Source: Methylophaga sp. OBS1 (lineage in GTDB: Bacteria; Pseudomonadota; Gammaproteobacteria; Nitrosococcales; Methylophagaceae). From it: 64,000 nucleotides of DNA. The translations under genes and the position numbers were made by a program. The stretch covers positions 807,128 to 871,127 of the forward strand of contig NZ_JAPDMS010000001.1 in assembly GCF_026319365.1 (NCBI RefSeq). The letters run 5' to 3'. Positions 19,222 to 27,403 of the stretch are shown here, one piece after another. Under the pieces are notes generated by a model. That model worked only from the letters and a program-made list of their open reading frames with translations, searched no databases and was not told where the DNA came from. Within the stretch, counting starts at the first letter, position 1. Each line of letters starts with the position of its first letter.

Positions 19222-20217
19222 ATGACAATGAACCCGAAGACCACCAACCCACTCACCTCAGCCACTAACTGGTACGTGCTGCTGACTTCTGGCGAGGCCA
19301 CCGACGGAGATCGCCGGGACTGGGAAGACTGGCTCAAAGCCTCTGCTGAAAATGAGCGAGCCTGGCAAAAAGTGGAATCGGTGACAGGACGCTTTGCCGG
19401 GCTCGACAGCAGAGCCAGTCTTTCTGTGCTGGATCGTCCACTGCATGAGAGGCACGCCATTTTCGCTGAGCAACGACGTCGTGCTATCAAACACCTGAGC
19501 CTTTTGTTTATGGTCGGCACCAGTGGCTGGCTCGCCTATCAGCACAAACCCTGGCATGGACTGATGGCTGATTTCGCTACAGCCAAAGGTGAAATAAAGC
19601 ATGTCACCTTACAGGATGGCAGCAAACTGGTGCTGAATACCAATACAACAGTGGCGGTGCAGTTTGATAAGCAATACCGTCATATTCAACTGCTTCAGGG
19701 TGAAATATACATCGAAACTGCCAAGCAGCCCGTCGAGCAACATCGCCCCTTTATCGTCACAACCGAACATGGCTCTGCCACCGCACTCGGCACCCAGTTC
19801 AGTGTGCGTATTCATGACAAGCAGAGTCAGGTGGGTGTGTTCAAAGATGCGGTCGAAGTTAAGGCCAGTGACGTGAGTTCACACTCTGTGAGGCTTAACG
19901 CGGGTGAGAAAGTCTCATTCACACGTAATAAACTCCCTGAAAAAGAGGCTTTCGACCTCTCAGCCAAAGCCTGGACACAGGGCTTTATTATTGCTGACAA
20001 AATGCCGTTGAAAACCTTTGTCGATGAACTTTCCAGATACCATACCGGCGTTTTACGTTGTGACCCGGCTATTGCTGATCTGACTATCTCAGGTGCCTTC
20101 CCTTTGACTGACACGGATGCCACCTTGAACAGCATCAGCCAGATTCTGCCGATTCAGGTCGAGAGCCATACCCGTTACTGGACCATGATAAAGCCAGCTC
20201 AGAAAGAGTCTGGCTAG
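19222..20217 (+). CDS. fecR: FecR-type anti-sigma/sigma regulator
   Basis: 331 aa inner-membrane regulator. The cytosolic N-terminus has the DUF4880-type segment (ATNWYVLLTSGEATDGDRRDW...WL), a single membrane helix lies at about residues 91-106, and the periplasmic FecR domain follows (HVTLQDGSKLVLNTNTTV, TALGTQFSVR), ending in a secretin/TonB short-like region that contacts the receptor. It relays substrate occupancy of the TonB receptor to the ECF sigma factor. It lies 30 nt downstream of the sigma gene. Confidence 0.9.
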   Translation: MTMNPKTTNPLTSATNWYVLLTSGEATDGDRRDWEDWLKASAENERAWQKVESVTGRFAGLDSRASLSVLDRPLHERHAIFAEQRRRAIKHLSLLFMVGTSGWLAYQHKPWHGLMADFATAKGEIKHVTLQDGSKLVLNTNTTVAVQFDKQYRHIQLLQGEIYIETAKQPVEQHRPFIVTTEHGSATALGTQFSVRIHDKQSQVGVFKDAVEVKASDVSSHSVRLNAGEKVSFTRNKLPEKEAFDLSAKAWTQGFIIADKMPLKTFVDELSRYHTGVLRCDPAIADLTISGAFPLTDTDATLNSISQILPIQVESHTRYWTMIKPAQKESG

Positions 20218-20328
20218 ATGAAACGTTGAATTTCAAAAATTAATAATTTTTTCAAAATCGACTGACACTTTTCCAATCTCGATTGGCATAACCAGTATAA
20301 AAGCCAAAAAATATAGCGGGAGAGAAAA

Positions 20329-23300
20329 GTGAAACCAGTTAATCCGGGTGCGATCAGCCCCAAGAAAATCCTCCACCTTAGTATCACCCTGGCCATTCTC
20401 GGGGCAACGCCACTCGTTGATATACAGCAAACCGCCTTTGCTGCTGATGCGCCTGAATCTACTTCCACAGAAACAACTTACGATATACCTGCAGGTCCAT
20501 TGAGCACGGCGATTTCCAGTTATGCTGCCCAGAACGGTGTGCGCTTAACCTTCGACCCGGCCTTAGCTGACGGCAAAAGCACCGATGGGCTGCAAGGGCA
20601 ATACAAGGTTACTGAAGGTTTCGAAAAACTACTGCAAGGCAGTGGCTTGCAAGTGGTGGATGATCAGGCTGGCGGTTATTTCCTGGTGCCGGGGCAGGAA
20701 GGATTACCTGGATTGGGGGAGGACCGTCTGATTCTGGATACCGTTAAAGTGCGTGCGAAGCGCTTTTATGAAGTGGGTCCCTTACCCGGACTGGGTCTGA
20801 CCAAGGAGGAAATTCCGGGTAACGTACAAAGTATTTCTGCAAAGGAGATCAGGGAGTCTCACTCGATCAGTATGACAGACCTTTTTAATTCAAAACTTCA
20901 GGGCGTTACAGTCAACGACTACCAAAGCAATCCTTTCCAGATGGATTTGCAATATCGTGGTTTTACGGCAGGACCTCAAATTGGTACTCCGCAAGGTTTA
21001 AGTGTTTTCTTGGATGGTATAAGAGTGAATGAGCCTTTTGGTGATGTCGTTAACTGGGACATGATGCCAATGAATGCTATTGCTAGTGTTGATGTGTTTC
21101 CCGGTTCTAACCCTATCTTTGGTTTGAATACGTTGGGGGGGTCCTTTGCCTTAAAAACAAAAGATGGGTTTAACCACACTGGCACTGATGTTCAGGTTCT
21201 TGGTGGTTCATTTGGGCGCAAACAGGTTCAGGCAGAAAAAGGCTGGAATAACGGGACTGTAGGTTTGTTTGGTGCTGGTAGCTTTTTTGATGAGGAGGGC
21301 TGGCGTGACAATTCACCCAGTAAGGTGAATCAGTTTTTTGGTAAAGCGAGTTACCGAGGTGAGAAATTAGATCTTCACCTTAGTACTTTGATTGTCGATA
21401 CAAGCCTGGTTGGGAATGGTCTGATTCCAACCGAAGAGTATGCTGCTGATAGAGAACGTGTTTTTACATCACCAGACGTTACTAAGAACAGGTTGCAACA
21501 GTTTCAATTATCTGGCGCCTATCAAGTGAATGACACTTTTAGTATCACGGGACAGGTTTATCGTAGGAAGAGTAAACGTGAGTCACAGGGAGCGGACGTT
21601 TATACCGATTTCGAAGATCAATATGTAAAACGTAATTTAGATGAAGGAGAAGAGTTTACTTGCATATTTGATTCTAATAACAAATATGGCCTTCCAGATT
21701 ATGCTGTATTCGATTTGCCAAATGGCGATTTCTTTTCGATTCTTGACCCATCATCTCCATATTATGAATTCACGCAAAAGACCGACTTCGAGGAAGCTTT
21801 TGCAACTCTCGACTCATCGATGATCAATCCTGATCTTCCTGACTATTATGTCGAGATGGCGCTAGATAATTTCCACAAGAAAAAAAACCATGAGAATAGT
21901 TTGTTTCTTAATTCTGTTGATGAGCAAGGATACCAAACGCTTCCTCCTGGAGAGCGAACTTCCTATTCAAACTCGGAATTTTCTTATGAGTTTGAACCTC
22001 TTTACATCCTTTCACAATATAAAAACGTAGACCCTTTATTCTCTGCATATTTCGGGCAAACATACTTCTATTATTACACACCTGACGGAGTCAAACACGC
22101 GCTTGTTTTTAAAAATCCCAGGAACGCAGATACATGTATTGGGGATACTCTTGTTACAGCAGAAGAGGATATTTATTTGGAAGATGAAAATAACCGGAGA
22201 CAGTTTGTAGACGGTGGAGATAACGCCCTGACAGCACCGGGATTTGTCGATGGCACTCCGACAGCGATTCTTACAGATAACACAATTAACCAACTCACTG
22301 ATGGGGCCTCGATTCAATTGAATTGGAACACAGACAAGCACAAATTTATGATCGGAGCGTCTGTTGACCGGCCCTATGCTGAATACATTACGACTCAGCA
22401 GTTAGGTCTGTTAACAGCTGATCGTGAGTTTTATTTTGCACCGGATGAAATCAGGGACCAGTATATTGCAGCCGACAGGCCTATCGCCAACAATAACTTT
22501 GATGGTGAACAACTTACTAAGAGTATCTATTTCAGTGAAACATGGAGCCCTGTAGATACGTGGCACTTTAATTTTTCAGCCCGATATAATGATACGCATG
22601 GTGAAAACCGTATCAAATCCAGAACATGGGGACGAGGTTATGTTTCGAGTATAGCGAGATATGAAGCCAACCCTAACGCCTACGACGCATGTGCACCGGG
22701 GGAGGATTGCCCTACTGGATACGTCGTTCCTGACGAACTCAATTTTCTTAACCGTGGGGAAACCGAAGAGTTTAGCTACTACTCTTTAAATCCTTCTCTG
22801 GGCGTGGCATGGCAAGCTAGGGATGAGCTCAATGTTTATGCAAATTTTGCTCAAGGGGTGCGTGTCCCATCTGTGATTGAACTTGGTTGTGCACTAGATA
22901 AAACACCTGTTTCGCCAAATAATATGTACAAAAGTCTTGCGGAGAAACGAAGTTGCTCATTACCTTCGACACTGTCAGGTGACCCTTATCTGCCACAAAT
23001 TAAAGCCGAGACATTTGAAGTTGGCCTTCGGGGATACATTGATGATTTTATTGAATGGAATGTCACTGCATACAAGACAAACATCAAAGATGATATATAT
23101 CTAGTCTCATTTTTTGGAGGACAGGATTTTTTTGACAGTATTGGGAAAACTCAACGACAAGGCTTGGAGCTAGGTATTTCAGGTCAAAAAAATAAATGGG
23201 GATTTAGCATCAACTACTCGTTAACTGAGGCGACATTTCAAGATAATTTCACTACTGGTGGGCATGATAACAGTAGTTCATATGAAGGATTTTCTGGAAA

Positions 23301-23820
23301 CAATAACTACAGTCGAGTGATTGATGTGGAGCCCGGAGCTCGTATGCCGGGGGTGCCATTGCATAATCTCAACGCGACAGTAACTTATGACGTGACACCC
23401 AAGTGGCAGGTAGGCCTGACAGCAATAGCACACTCAGAGAGCTATGTTCGCGGGAATGAAAATAACAAACATCGTCCCGGCCAAGTTGTCTATGAGTCAG
23501 TTGAAGTTTCTGGAAGTATGGAGACAGCTCCAAGAAAAGCATCCAACAATCCCGGCACAGTTCCTGGATACATGATTTTTAACTTACAGAGCACATATCG
23601 TTTTACAGACAACTTCAGAGTCAATTTACTTGTAAATAACATATTCGATAAAGAATATTTTACAGCTGGAATGTTGGGTCGAAACCCTTTCTCTCCTGCA
23701 ACCTATGGTGCTGTTGGACCTGACGGTTATAACCATAATTCACTGGAATGGAACAGTACAAACTTTGTCGCTCCCGGCGCCCCAAGAGGAGCTTGGTTAA
23801 GCATGCACTGGCAGTTCTAG
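20329..23820 (+). CDS. TonB-dependent outer-membrane receptor with STN signalling domain
   Basis: 1163 aa, GTG start with a GGGAGAGAAAA ribosome-binding site. Signal peptide to about residue 39, then an STN domain (TYDIPAGPLSTAISSYAAQ..., about 48-120) that signals to FecR, a plug domain (IPGNVQSISAKEIRES onward, about 160-280) and a beta-barrel ending in the aromatic C-terminus MHWQF. The length is far above FecA-type receptors (about 700-800 aa), largely because of an acidic, Tyr/Phe-rich insert around residues 425-640 that would be extracellular. From about 20860 the gene is visibly AT-richer than its neighbours, suggesting transfer or diversifying selection. Ligand unknown; iron-siderophore uptake is inferred from the fecIR-type context. 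Confidence 0.9.
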   Translation: MKPVNPGAISPKKILHLSITLAILGATPLVDIQQTAFAADAPESTSTETTYDIPAGPLSTAISSYAAQNGVRLTFDPALADGKSTDGLQGQYKVTEGFEKLLQGSGLQVVDDQAGGYFLVPGQEGLPGLGEDRLILDTVKVRAKRFYEVGPLPGLGLTKEEIPGNVQSISAKEIRESHSISMTDLFNSKLQGVTVNDYQSNPFQMDLQYRGFTAGPQIGTPQGLSVFLDGIRVNEPFGDVVNWDMMPMNAIASVDVFPGSNPIFGLNTLGGSFALKTKDGFNHTGTDVQVLGGSFGRKQVQAEKGWNNGTVGLFGAGSFFDEEGWRDNSPSKVNQFFGKASYRGEKLDLHLSTLIVDTSLVGNGLIPTEEYAADRERVFTSPDVTKNRLQQFQLSGAYQVNDTFSITGQVYRRKSKRESQGADVYTDFEDQYVKRNLDEGEEFTCIFDSNNKYGLPDYAVFDLPNGDFFSILDPSSPYYEFTQKTDFEEAFATLDSSMINPDLPDYYVEMALDNFHKKKNHENSLFLNSVDEQGYQTLPPGERTSYSNSEFSYEFEPLYILSQYKNVDPLFSAYFGQTYFYYYTPDGVKHALVFKNPRNADTCIGDTLVTAEEDIYLEDENNRRQFVDGGDNALTAPGFVDGTPTAILTDNTINQLTDGASIQLNWNTDKHKFMIGASVDRPYAEYITTQQLGLLTADREFYFAPDEIRDQYIAADRPIANNNFDGEQLTKSIYFSETWSPVDTWHFNFSARYNDTHGENRIKSRTWGRGYVSSIARYEANPNAYDACAPGEDCPTGYVVPDELNFLNRGETEEFSYYSLNPSLGVAWQARDELNVYANFAQGVRVPSVIELGCALDKTPVSPNNMYKSLAEKRSCSLPSTLSGDPYLPQIKAETFEVGLRGYIDDFIEWNVTAYKTNIKDDIYLVSFFGGQDFFDSIGKTQRQGLELGISGQKNKWGFSINYSLTEATFQDNFTTGGHDNSSSYEGFSGNNNYSRVIDVEPGARMPGVPLHNLNATVTYDVTPKWQVGLTAIAHSESYVRGNENNKHRPGQVVYESVEVSGSMETAPRKASNNPGTVPGYMIFNLQSTYRFTDNFRVNLLVNNIFDKEYFTAGMLGRNPFSPATYGAVGPDGYNHNSLEWNSTNFVAPGAPRGAWLSMHWQF

Positions 23821-23841
23821 TTCATGATAGGTCTCTCTCAG

Positions 23842-23878
23842 TGCTGGCTCTTGATGTAATGAGGGTCAGCATTTTTTC
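23842..23878 (+). terminator. Probable rho-independent terminator after the TonB receptor gene
   Basis: TGCTGGCTC and GAGGGTCAGCA arms pair with a small mismatch around a 10-nt loop and are followed by TTTTTTCTT, about 20 nt past the stop codon. Confidence 0.75.
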
Positions 23879-23934
23879 TTCAATCGTTATTTCTCAGCTC
23901 ATGAAATGACTGCTGGCATCACATACCTGGATAA

Positions 23935-24051
23935 ATGAATATGGATATTCACCGTAAATTCCGGTTGAGTTTGAAGTTAATCAAATACCTTTGTATTGCT
24001 GTTTTCATCCTCTTTTTGCTAGTAGTGCAACTTATGCAGCCGGATGCTTGA
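23935..24051 (+). CDS. Possible 38-aa single-span membrane protein
   Basis: An ATG-initiated frame (a second in-frame ATG lies two codons later) encodes a basic N-terminus (MNMDIHRKFRLSLKLIK) followed by one strongly hydrophobic helix of about 18 residues and a short QPDA tail. The positive-inside arrangement and location just upstream of exbB suggest a small inner-membrane protein, but there is no strong ribosome-binding site and chance cannot be excluded. Confidence 0.4.
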   Translation: MNMDIHRKFRLSLKLIKYLCIAVFILFLLVVQLMQPDA

Positions 24052-24170
24052 TTGGGTGACCGTTGTCACTTTGTCTTTCTTAATTGGCATGGTTAGTAGA
24101 GACGCCACCTTTCCCAGAGTTTAGCCGTGTGTGTTCTCAATCTGCCAATCATCACTAAGGAAAATCACCA

Positions 24171-24833
24171 ATGGATATCACTGCGCCGAATATCGTTGAA
24201 TCCGTGCTTATCTTTCTTATCTTTTTATCCGTCCTGATTTGGGCAGTGGGCATGTCCAAATATGTCACGTTCCTGCGTTATGCAAGGGCAGATAGGGTTT
24301 TTCTCAGGCGCTTTTCCGAGTCTAACCACATAAGGGAGCTTGATGACGCGCAGATGAATCAAAAAGGTCGGCTAGCGCGTGTTTGCCATGCTGGGCTGAC
24401 TGAGTTGGATTTAATTCAGACGCTGGAGGGCAAGGTCAGTAACGATGAAAAACGGGAGATTCTGAACCACGCATTGCAGCAGCAGGCGCATGTGGAGCAG
24501 GCCCGGATGGAAAACGGCTTGTCGATTCTTGCCAGCGTGGGTTCCACGGCACCGTTTATTGGTCTGTTCGGTACGGTGTGGGGGATTATGAATGCGCTGA
24601 AAGAAATCACGGCTTCCGGTTCGGCCAGTCTGGATGTGGTGGCCGGGCCGATTGGCGAGGCCTTGATTGCGACAGCGGTTGGTATTGCCACGGCGGTTCC
24701 GGCGGTGCTGGCTTATAACTATTTTCTGCGTAAGGTGCGTCTGTCATCAGCGACGATGAATAATTTCGCCTCCGCTTTTCAGTTATTAGCCCTTAAGTCC
24801 GGTGCGATTTCCAACAGACAAACCGGCAACTGA
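24171..24833 (+). CDS. exbB: ExbB/TolQ-type proton channel protein
   Basis: 220 aa inner-membrane MotA/TolQ/ExbB-family protein with three hydrophobic helices (about residues 8-30, 118-145 and 160-185). The family motif region ASVGSTAPFIGLFGTVWGIM and the following GPIGEALIATAVGIATAVPAV are clearly present. With ExbD it uses the proton gradient to energise TonB. First gene of exbB-exbD-tonB. Confidence 0.93.
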   Translation: MDITAPNIVESVLIFLIFLSVLIWAVGMSKYVTFLRYARADRVFLRRFSESNHIRELDDAQMNQKGRLARVCHAGLTELDLIQTLEGKVSNDEKREILNHALQQQAHVEQARMENGLSILASVGSTAPFIGLFGTVWGIMNALKEITASGSASLDVVAGPIGEALIATAVGIATAVPAVLAYNYFLRKVRLSSATMNNFASAFQLLALKSGAISNRQTGN

Positions 24834-24862
24834 TTTTTCATTATTCATAAGAGGCAAACGCC

Positions 24863-25273
24863 ATGGCAATGAATAGCGGTGGTAGTGAAAACATGATGAG
24901 CGAAATCAACGTCACCCCGCTGGTGGATGTGATGCTGGTATTGCTCACTATATTTATTGTGACGGCGCCTTTGTTGATGAATGCGGTGCCGCTGAACTTA
25001 CCCAAGGCCACAGCAGATATTGCGGTGACGCAGCCTGAGTCTGTCACTATCAGTGTCACCGAGGATGGCAGTACCTTTTTTGATAAAGAACCGGTGACGC
25101 CTGATTCGCTGGATGCCAGGCTACTGGTGGCAGCAACTAATCAGGATCAGATTGTTGAGATCTTTGCTGACGAAAAGGCCGAGTATGGCGCGGTGGCTGA
25201 TGTGATGGCTGCGATCCAGCGTGCCGGTATCAGTAATTTCACCTTTGTGATGCAGCCTGAGACGGGGCAGTGA
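24863..25273 (+). CDS. exbD: ExbD/TolR-type protein
   Basis: 136 aa with one N-terminal membrane helix. The start SEINVTPLVDVMLVLLTIF contains the conserved protonatable Asp (Asp22). The periplasmic domain ends in the typical AIQRAGISNFTFVMQPE. Partner of ExbB; 29 nt downstream of it. Confidence 0.93.
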   Translation: MAMNSGGSENMMSEINVTPLVDVMLVLLTIFIVTAPLLMNAVPLNLPKATADIAVTQPESVTISVTEDGSTFFDKEPVTPDSLDARLLVAATNQDQIVEIFADEKAEYGAVADVMAAIQRAGISNFTFVMQPETGQ

Positions 25274-25307
25274 GTTTGAAAGCGGCCTTTGTTCAGATGG
25301 TCTTTTT

Positions 25308-26321
25308 ATGACTGCCCTGGTTACAGATTTATCATCATCAAGTGCTATTGGGGCTGATCGACTATGGCCCGGCTTTCTGTTGGCACTGTTGATTCATCTG
25401 CTGGTGATAGTGGCCTTTATGCCTTCCATGCAATCGGCGCAACCGGCAGCGCCTACGAAAATCGTCGTGTCAGTGAATCAGCTACGGCCAGAACCGGAAT
25501 CCGAGCCTAAGCCCATGCCTGAACCTGAGCCACCCCCGCCGGTGCCGGAAGTCATGCAGCCAAAACCGATTGATAGCAAACCATTGCTGACAGCTAAAAA
25601 TGAGCTGCAGAAACCGGATCAGATCCTGGTGCCGGAGCAGGTGGAACAGGTCGAACCCAAAGTCGAGCCGGAATCGCCAGCGCTGCCTGAAGTCGAGAAA
25701 CCGAAACAACCCGAGCCGGAAAAAAAGCCTGAACCGAAGCCAAAACCAGAGCCGAAGCCAGAACCGAAACCACAGCCCAAGCCAGATCCAAAACCGAAAC
25801 CCAAGCCGGAACCCGTGAAAGAAAAGGTTGAGCCCGAGCCGGTAGAAGCGCCGCCTGCCACCGAGCTTGTCGAGGCTGACACCGCGCCGGATCAGACTGT
25901 GACAGAGAATAGCGCCGAGACAACAGCCGAGGTCACTAATCCCAATGCGACCAGTGCCAGCACTAACGGCAAAGACACAGACTCAAGGAACCAGGGTAAT
26001 GTCAGTACCGGCGAGGTTGATCGTAATGCGGCCTGGAAAGGCTATGGGCAACTGCTGTATGCGATGGTGTCCAAGAATAAGGAATACCCGCAGCTGGCGA
26101 TACGCCGGAATCTGGAAGGCATCGTGCTGGTCAACGTGCAGTTCGTGAAAGGTGAGTTGGTAGAGATTAAAATCGTCAATCCGGGCAGTGGCCATGCAGT
26201 GCTGGACAGGGCGGCGAGGAAGATGCTGGAAAAAGCAGTCAGAGCCATCCCCGTGCGAGGCGATCTGGCTGGAAAGACTTTCTCTGTTGTTGTGCCAGTC
26301 GATTTTAAACTGACCAGTTGA
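25308..26321 (+). CDS. tonB: TonB energy-transducing protein
   Basis: 337 aa. One N-terminal membrane helix (about residues 21-38) is followed by a very long Pro/Glu/Lys linker (about residues 60-180) with repeated Pro-Glu and Lys-Pro pairs that spans the periplasm, then a C-terminal TonB domain (YPQLAIRRNLEGIVLVNVQF...VVVPVDFKL, about 250-337). The linker DNA is highly repetitive, creating long open frames on other frames that are not genes. It is likely dedicated to the receptor encoded upstream. Confidence 0.93.
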   Translation: MTALVTDLSSSSAIGADRLWPGFLLALLIHLLVIVAFMPSMQSAQPAAPTKIVVSVNQLRPEPESEPKPMPEPEPPPPVPEVMQPKPIDSKPLLTAKNELQKPDQILVPEQVEQVEPKVEPESPALPEVEKPKQPEPEKKPEPKPKPEPKPEPKPQPKPDPKPKPKPEPVKEKVEPEPVEAPPATELVEADTAPDQTVTENSAETTAEVTNPNATSASTNGKDTDSRNQGNVSTGEVDRNAAWKGYGQLLYAMVSKNKEYPQLAIRRNLEGIVLVNVQFVKGELVEIKIVNPGSGHAVLDRAARKMLEKAVRAIPVRGDLAGKTFSVVVPVDFKLTS

Positions 26322-26364
26322 GTCGAGAGTGTGATGCCAGCTATCTGGCCGGGGTGGTTGAGAT

Positions 26365-26396
26365 GGCAATTAATGATTACACATTGAGTAATTGCC
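26365..26396. terminator. Hairpin between convergent tonB and LysR genes
   Basis: GGCAATTA and TAATTGCC arms (8 bp) around a 16-nt loop, between convergent stop codons. There is no clear T run, so its role as a terminator is uncertain. Confidence 0.4.
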
Positions 26397-26426
26397 CCGG
26401 GTTAAGAGCCTGAACGAGTCTCGCAG

Positions 26427-27311
26427 TCAATCCACCATATTCTTTTTCAGCAGATCCGTCACAATTTCTGGTACGTAGGTGCGTCGAATGGTAATGGCGT
26501 AAAAGTGCTCATAGACATTTGGCAGTACCTGGTATTCGGCTAATCGGCCATTAGCGATTTCATCCTTGACCACAACTGAAGGCAGGGCGGTAACCGCCCC
26601 GGTGTCTCTGACCAATAGGCGCAGCATCGCCATATCATCGGCTTCTGCCATCACTGCCGGACTATAACCGACTGTCGAACAATAGGCATCGAAGGCAGAA
26701 CGGATTTCTGTGATGCCTGTAGGCAGAACCCACTTCAAGCCGTCATAGCCGTCCGGGAATGTCGTGTCGGGTTTAAGTTCAGCAGGTCCGATAATAGAGA
26801 CGGATTGCCTTGAAACCAGCTGACTCTGCCAGATAGCGTCGTCGTTCTGCTGGCTGACGGAGCGGTTGGTCAATACCAGATCGAGTTCGTGGCTGCTGAG
26901 ACCATTCAACAGGTTTGTCATCCCCCGGGTACTCAACGTAAAGCTGACATTGGCTTCCTGTAATAGAGGACTGATGAAGGATTCGGTGAAGTTTCTCGAC
27001 AGGGTAGTGAGTACGCCGATATTGATATGACGTTGTGTCGCCAGTTCTCCCTTCTTCAGAAAGGATTGCAGCTCTTCACCGGTGGTAAAGATTTCATCGG
27101 CGTAACTCAGCACTTTCCTGCCGGTATCGGTCAGGACAAGCTGTCTTCCCACGCGTTCAAATAACTGTACGTCCATGGTGGTTTCAAGCTGTTTGATTTG
27201 CTGTGACAGCGCTGATTGCGACACGTGACACTCTTCCGCCGTTCGCGTGATGCTGCCTGAGATCGCAACCCGCCAGAAGTAATAAAGATGATGATAGTTA
27301 ATTTTAGCCAT
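26427..27311 (-). CDS. LysR-family transcriptional regulator, NhaR-like
   Basis: 294 aa. N-terminal winged helix-turn-helix (NYHHLYYFWRVAISGSITRTAEECHVSQSALSQQIKQLE, residues 4-42) followed by a substrate-binding-like effector domain. The opening KINYHHLYYFW is characteristic of NhaR-type LysR regulators. It is transcribed divergently from dabB with a short shared AT-rich promoter region, so it probably controls the dab operon, perhaps in response to bicarbonate, CO2 or cations. The effector is not known from sequence. Confidence 0.85.
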   Translation of the reverse strand: MAKINYHHLYYFWRVAISGSITRTAEECHVSQSALSQQIKQLETTMDVQLFERVGRQLVLTDTGRKVLSYADEIFTTGEELQSFLKKGELATQRHINIGVLTTLSRNFTESFISPLLQEANVSFTLSTRGMTNLLNGLSSHELDLVLTNRSVSQQNDDAIWQSQLVSRQSVSIIGPAELKPDTTFPDGYDGLKWVLPTGITEIRSAFDAYCSTVGYSPAVMAEADDMAMLRLLVRDTGAVTALPSVVVKDEIANGRLAEYQVLPNVYEHFYAITIRRTYVPEIVTDLLKKNMVD

Positions 27312-27403
27312 GGTTAACCAAAACTTATTAATTTATTAATTATTATCTATTTTATTTATGTTATCGCGTTTGACATACTGCTGCCAGCAAAGGAGGTATG
27401 CCT
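27312..27403. promoter_or_regulatory. Divergent LysR / dabB promoter region
   Basis: About 90 nt, very AT-rich over 27315-27365 (repeated TTAATTATTAAT-like stretches), with an AAAGGAGG ribosome-binding site at 27389-27396. That site lies only one base before the ATG at 27398 but seven bases before the in-frame GTG at 27404, so the GTG is taken as the dabB start. Confidence 0.6.

Larger units (their letters stand above)
23821..24170. other. Spacer between receptor and exbB genes
   Basis: 350 nt holding a terminator directly after the receptor gene and a possible 38-codon membrane ORF (23935-24051). The remaining 120 nt up to exbB shows no other feature apart from AAGGAAAATC as the exbB ribosome-binding site. 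Confidence 0.5.

Noticed and set aside
25480..25930. Several long open frames opposite and alongside tonB
   Set aside because: They are produced by the repetitive Pro/Glu/Lys linker codons of tonB and have low-complexity, unlikely protein sequences.
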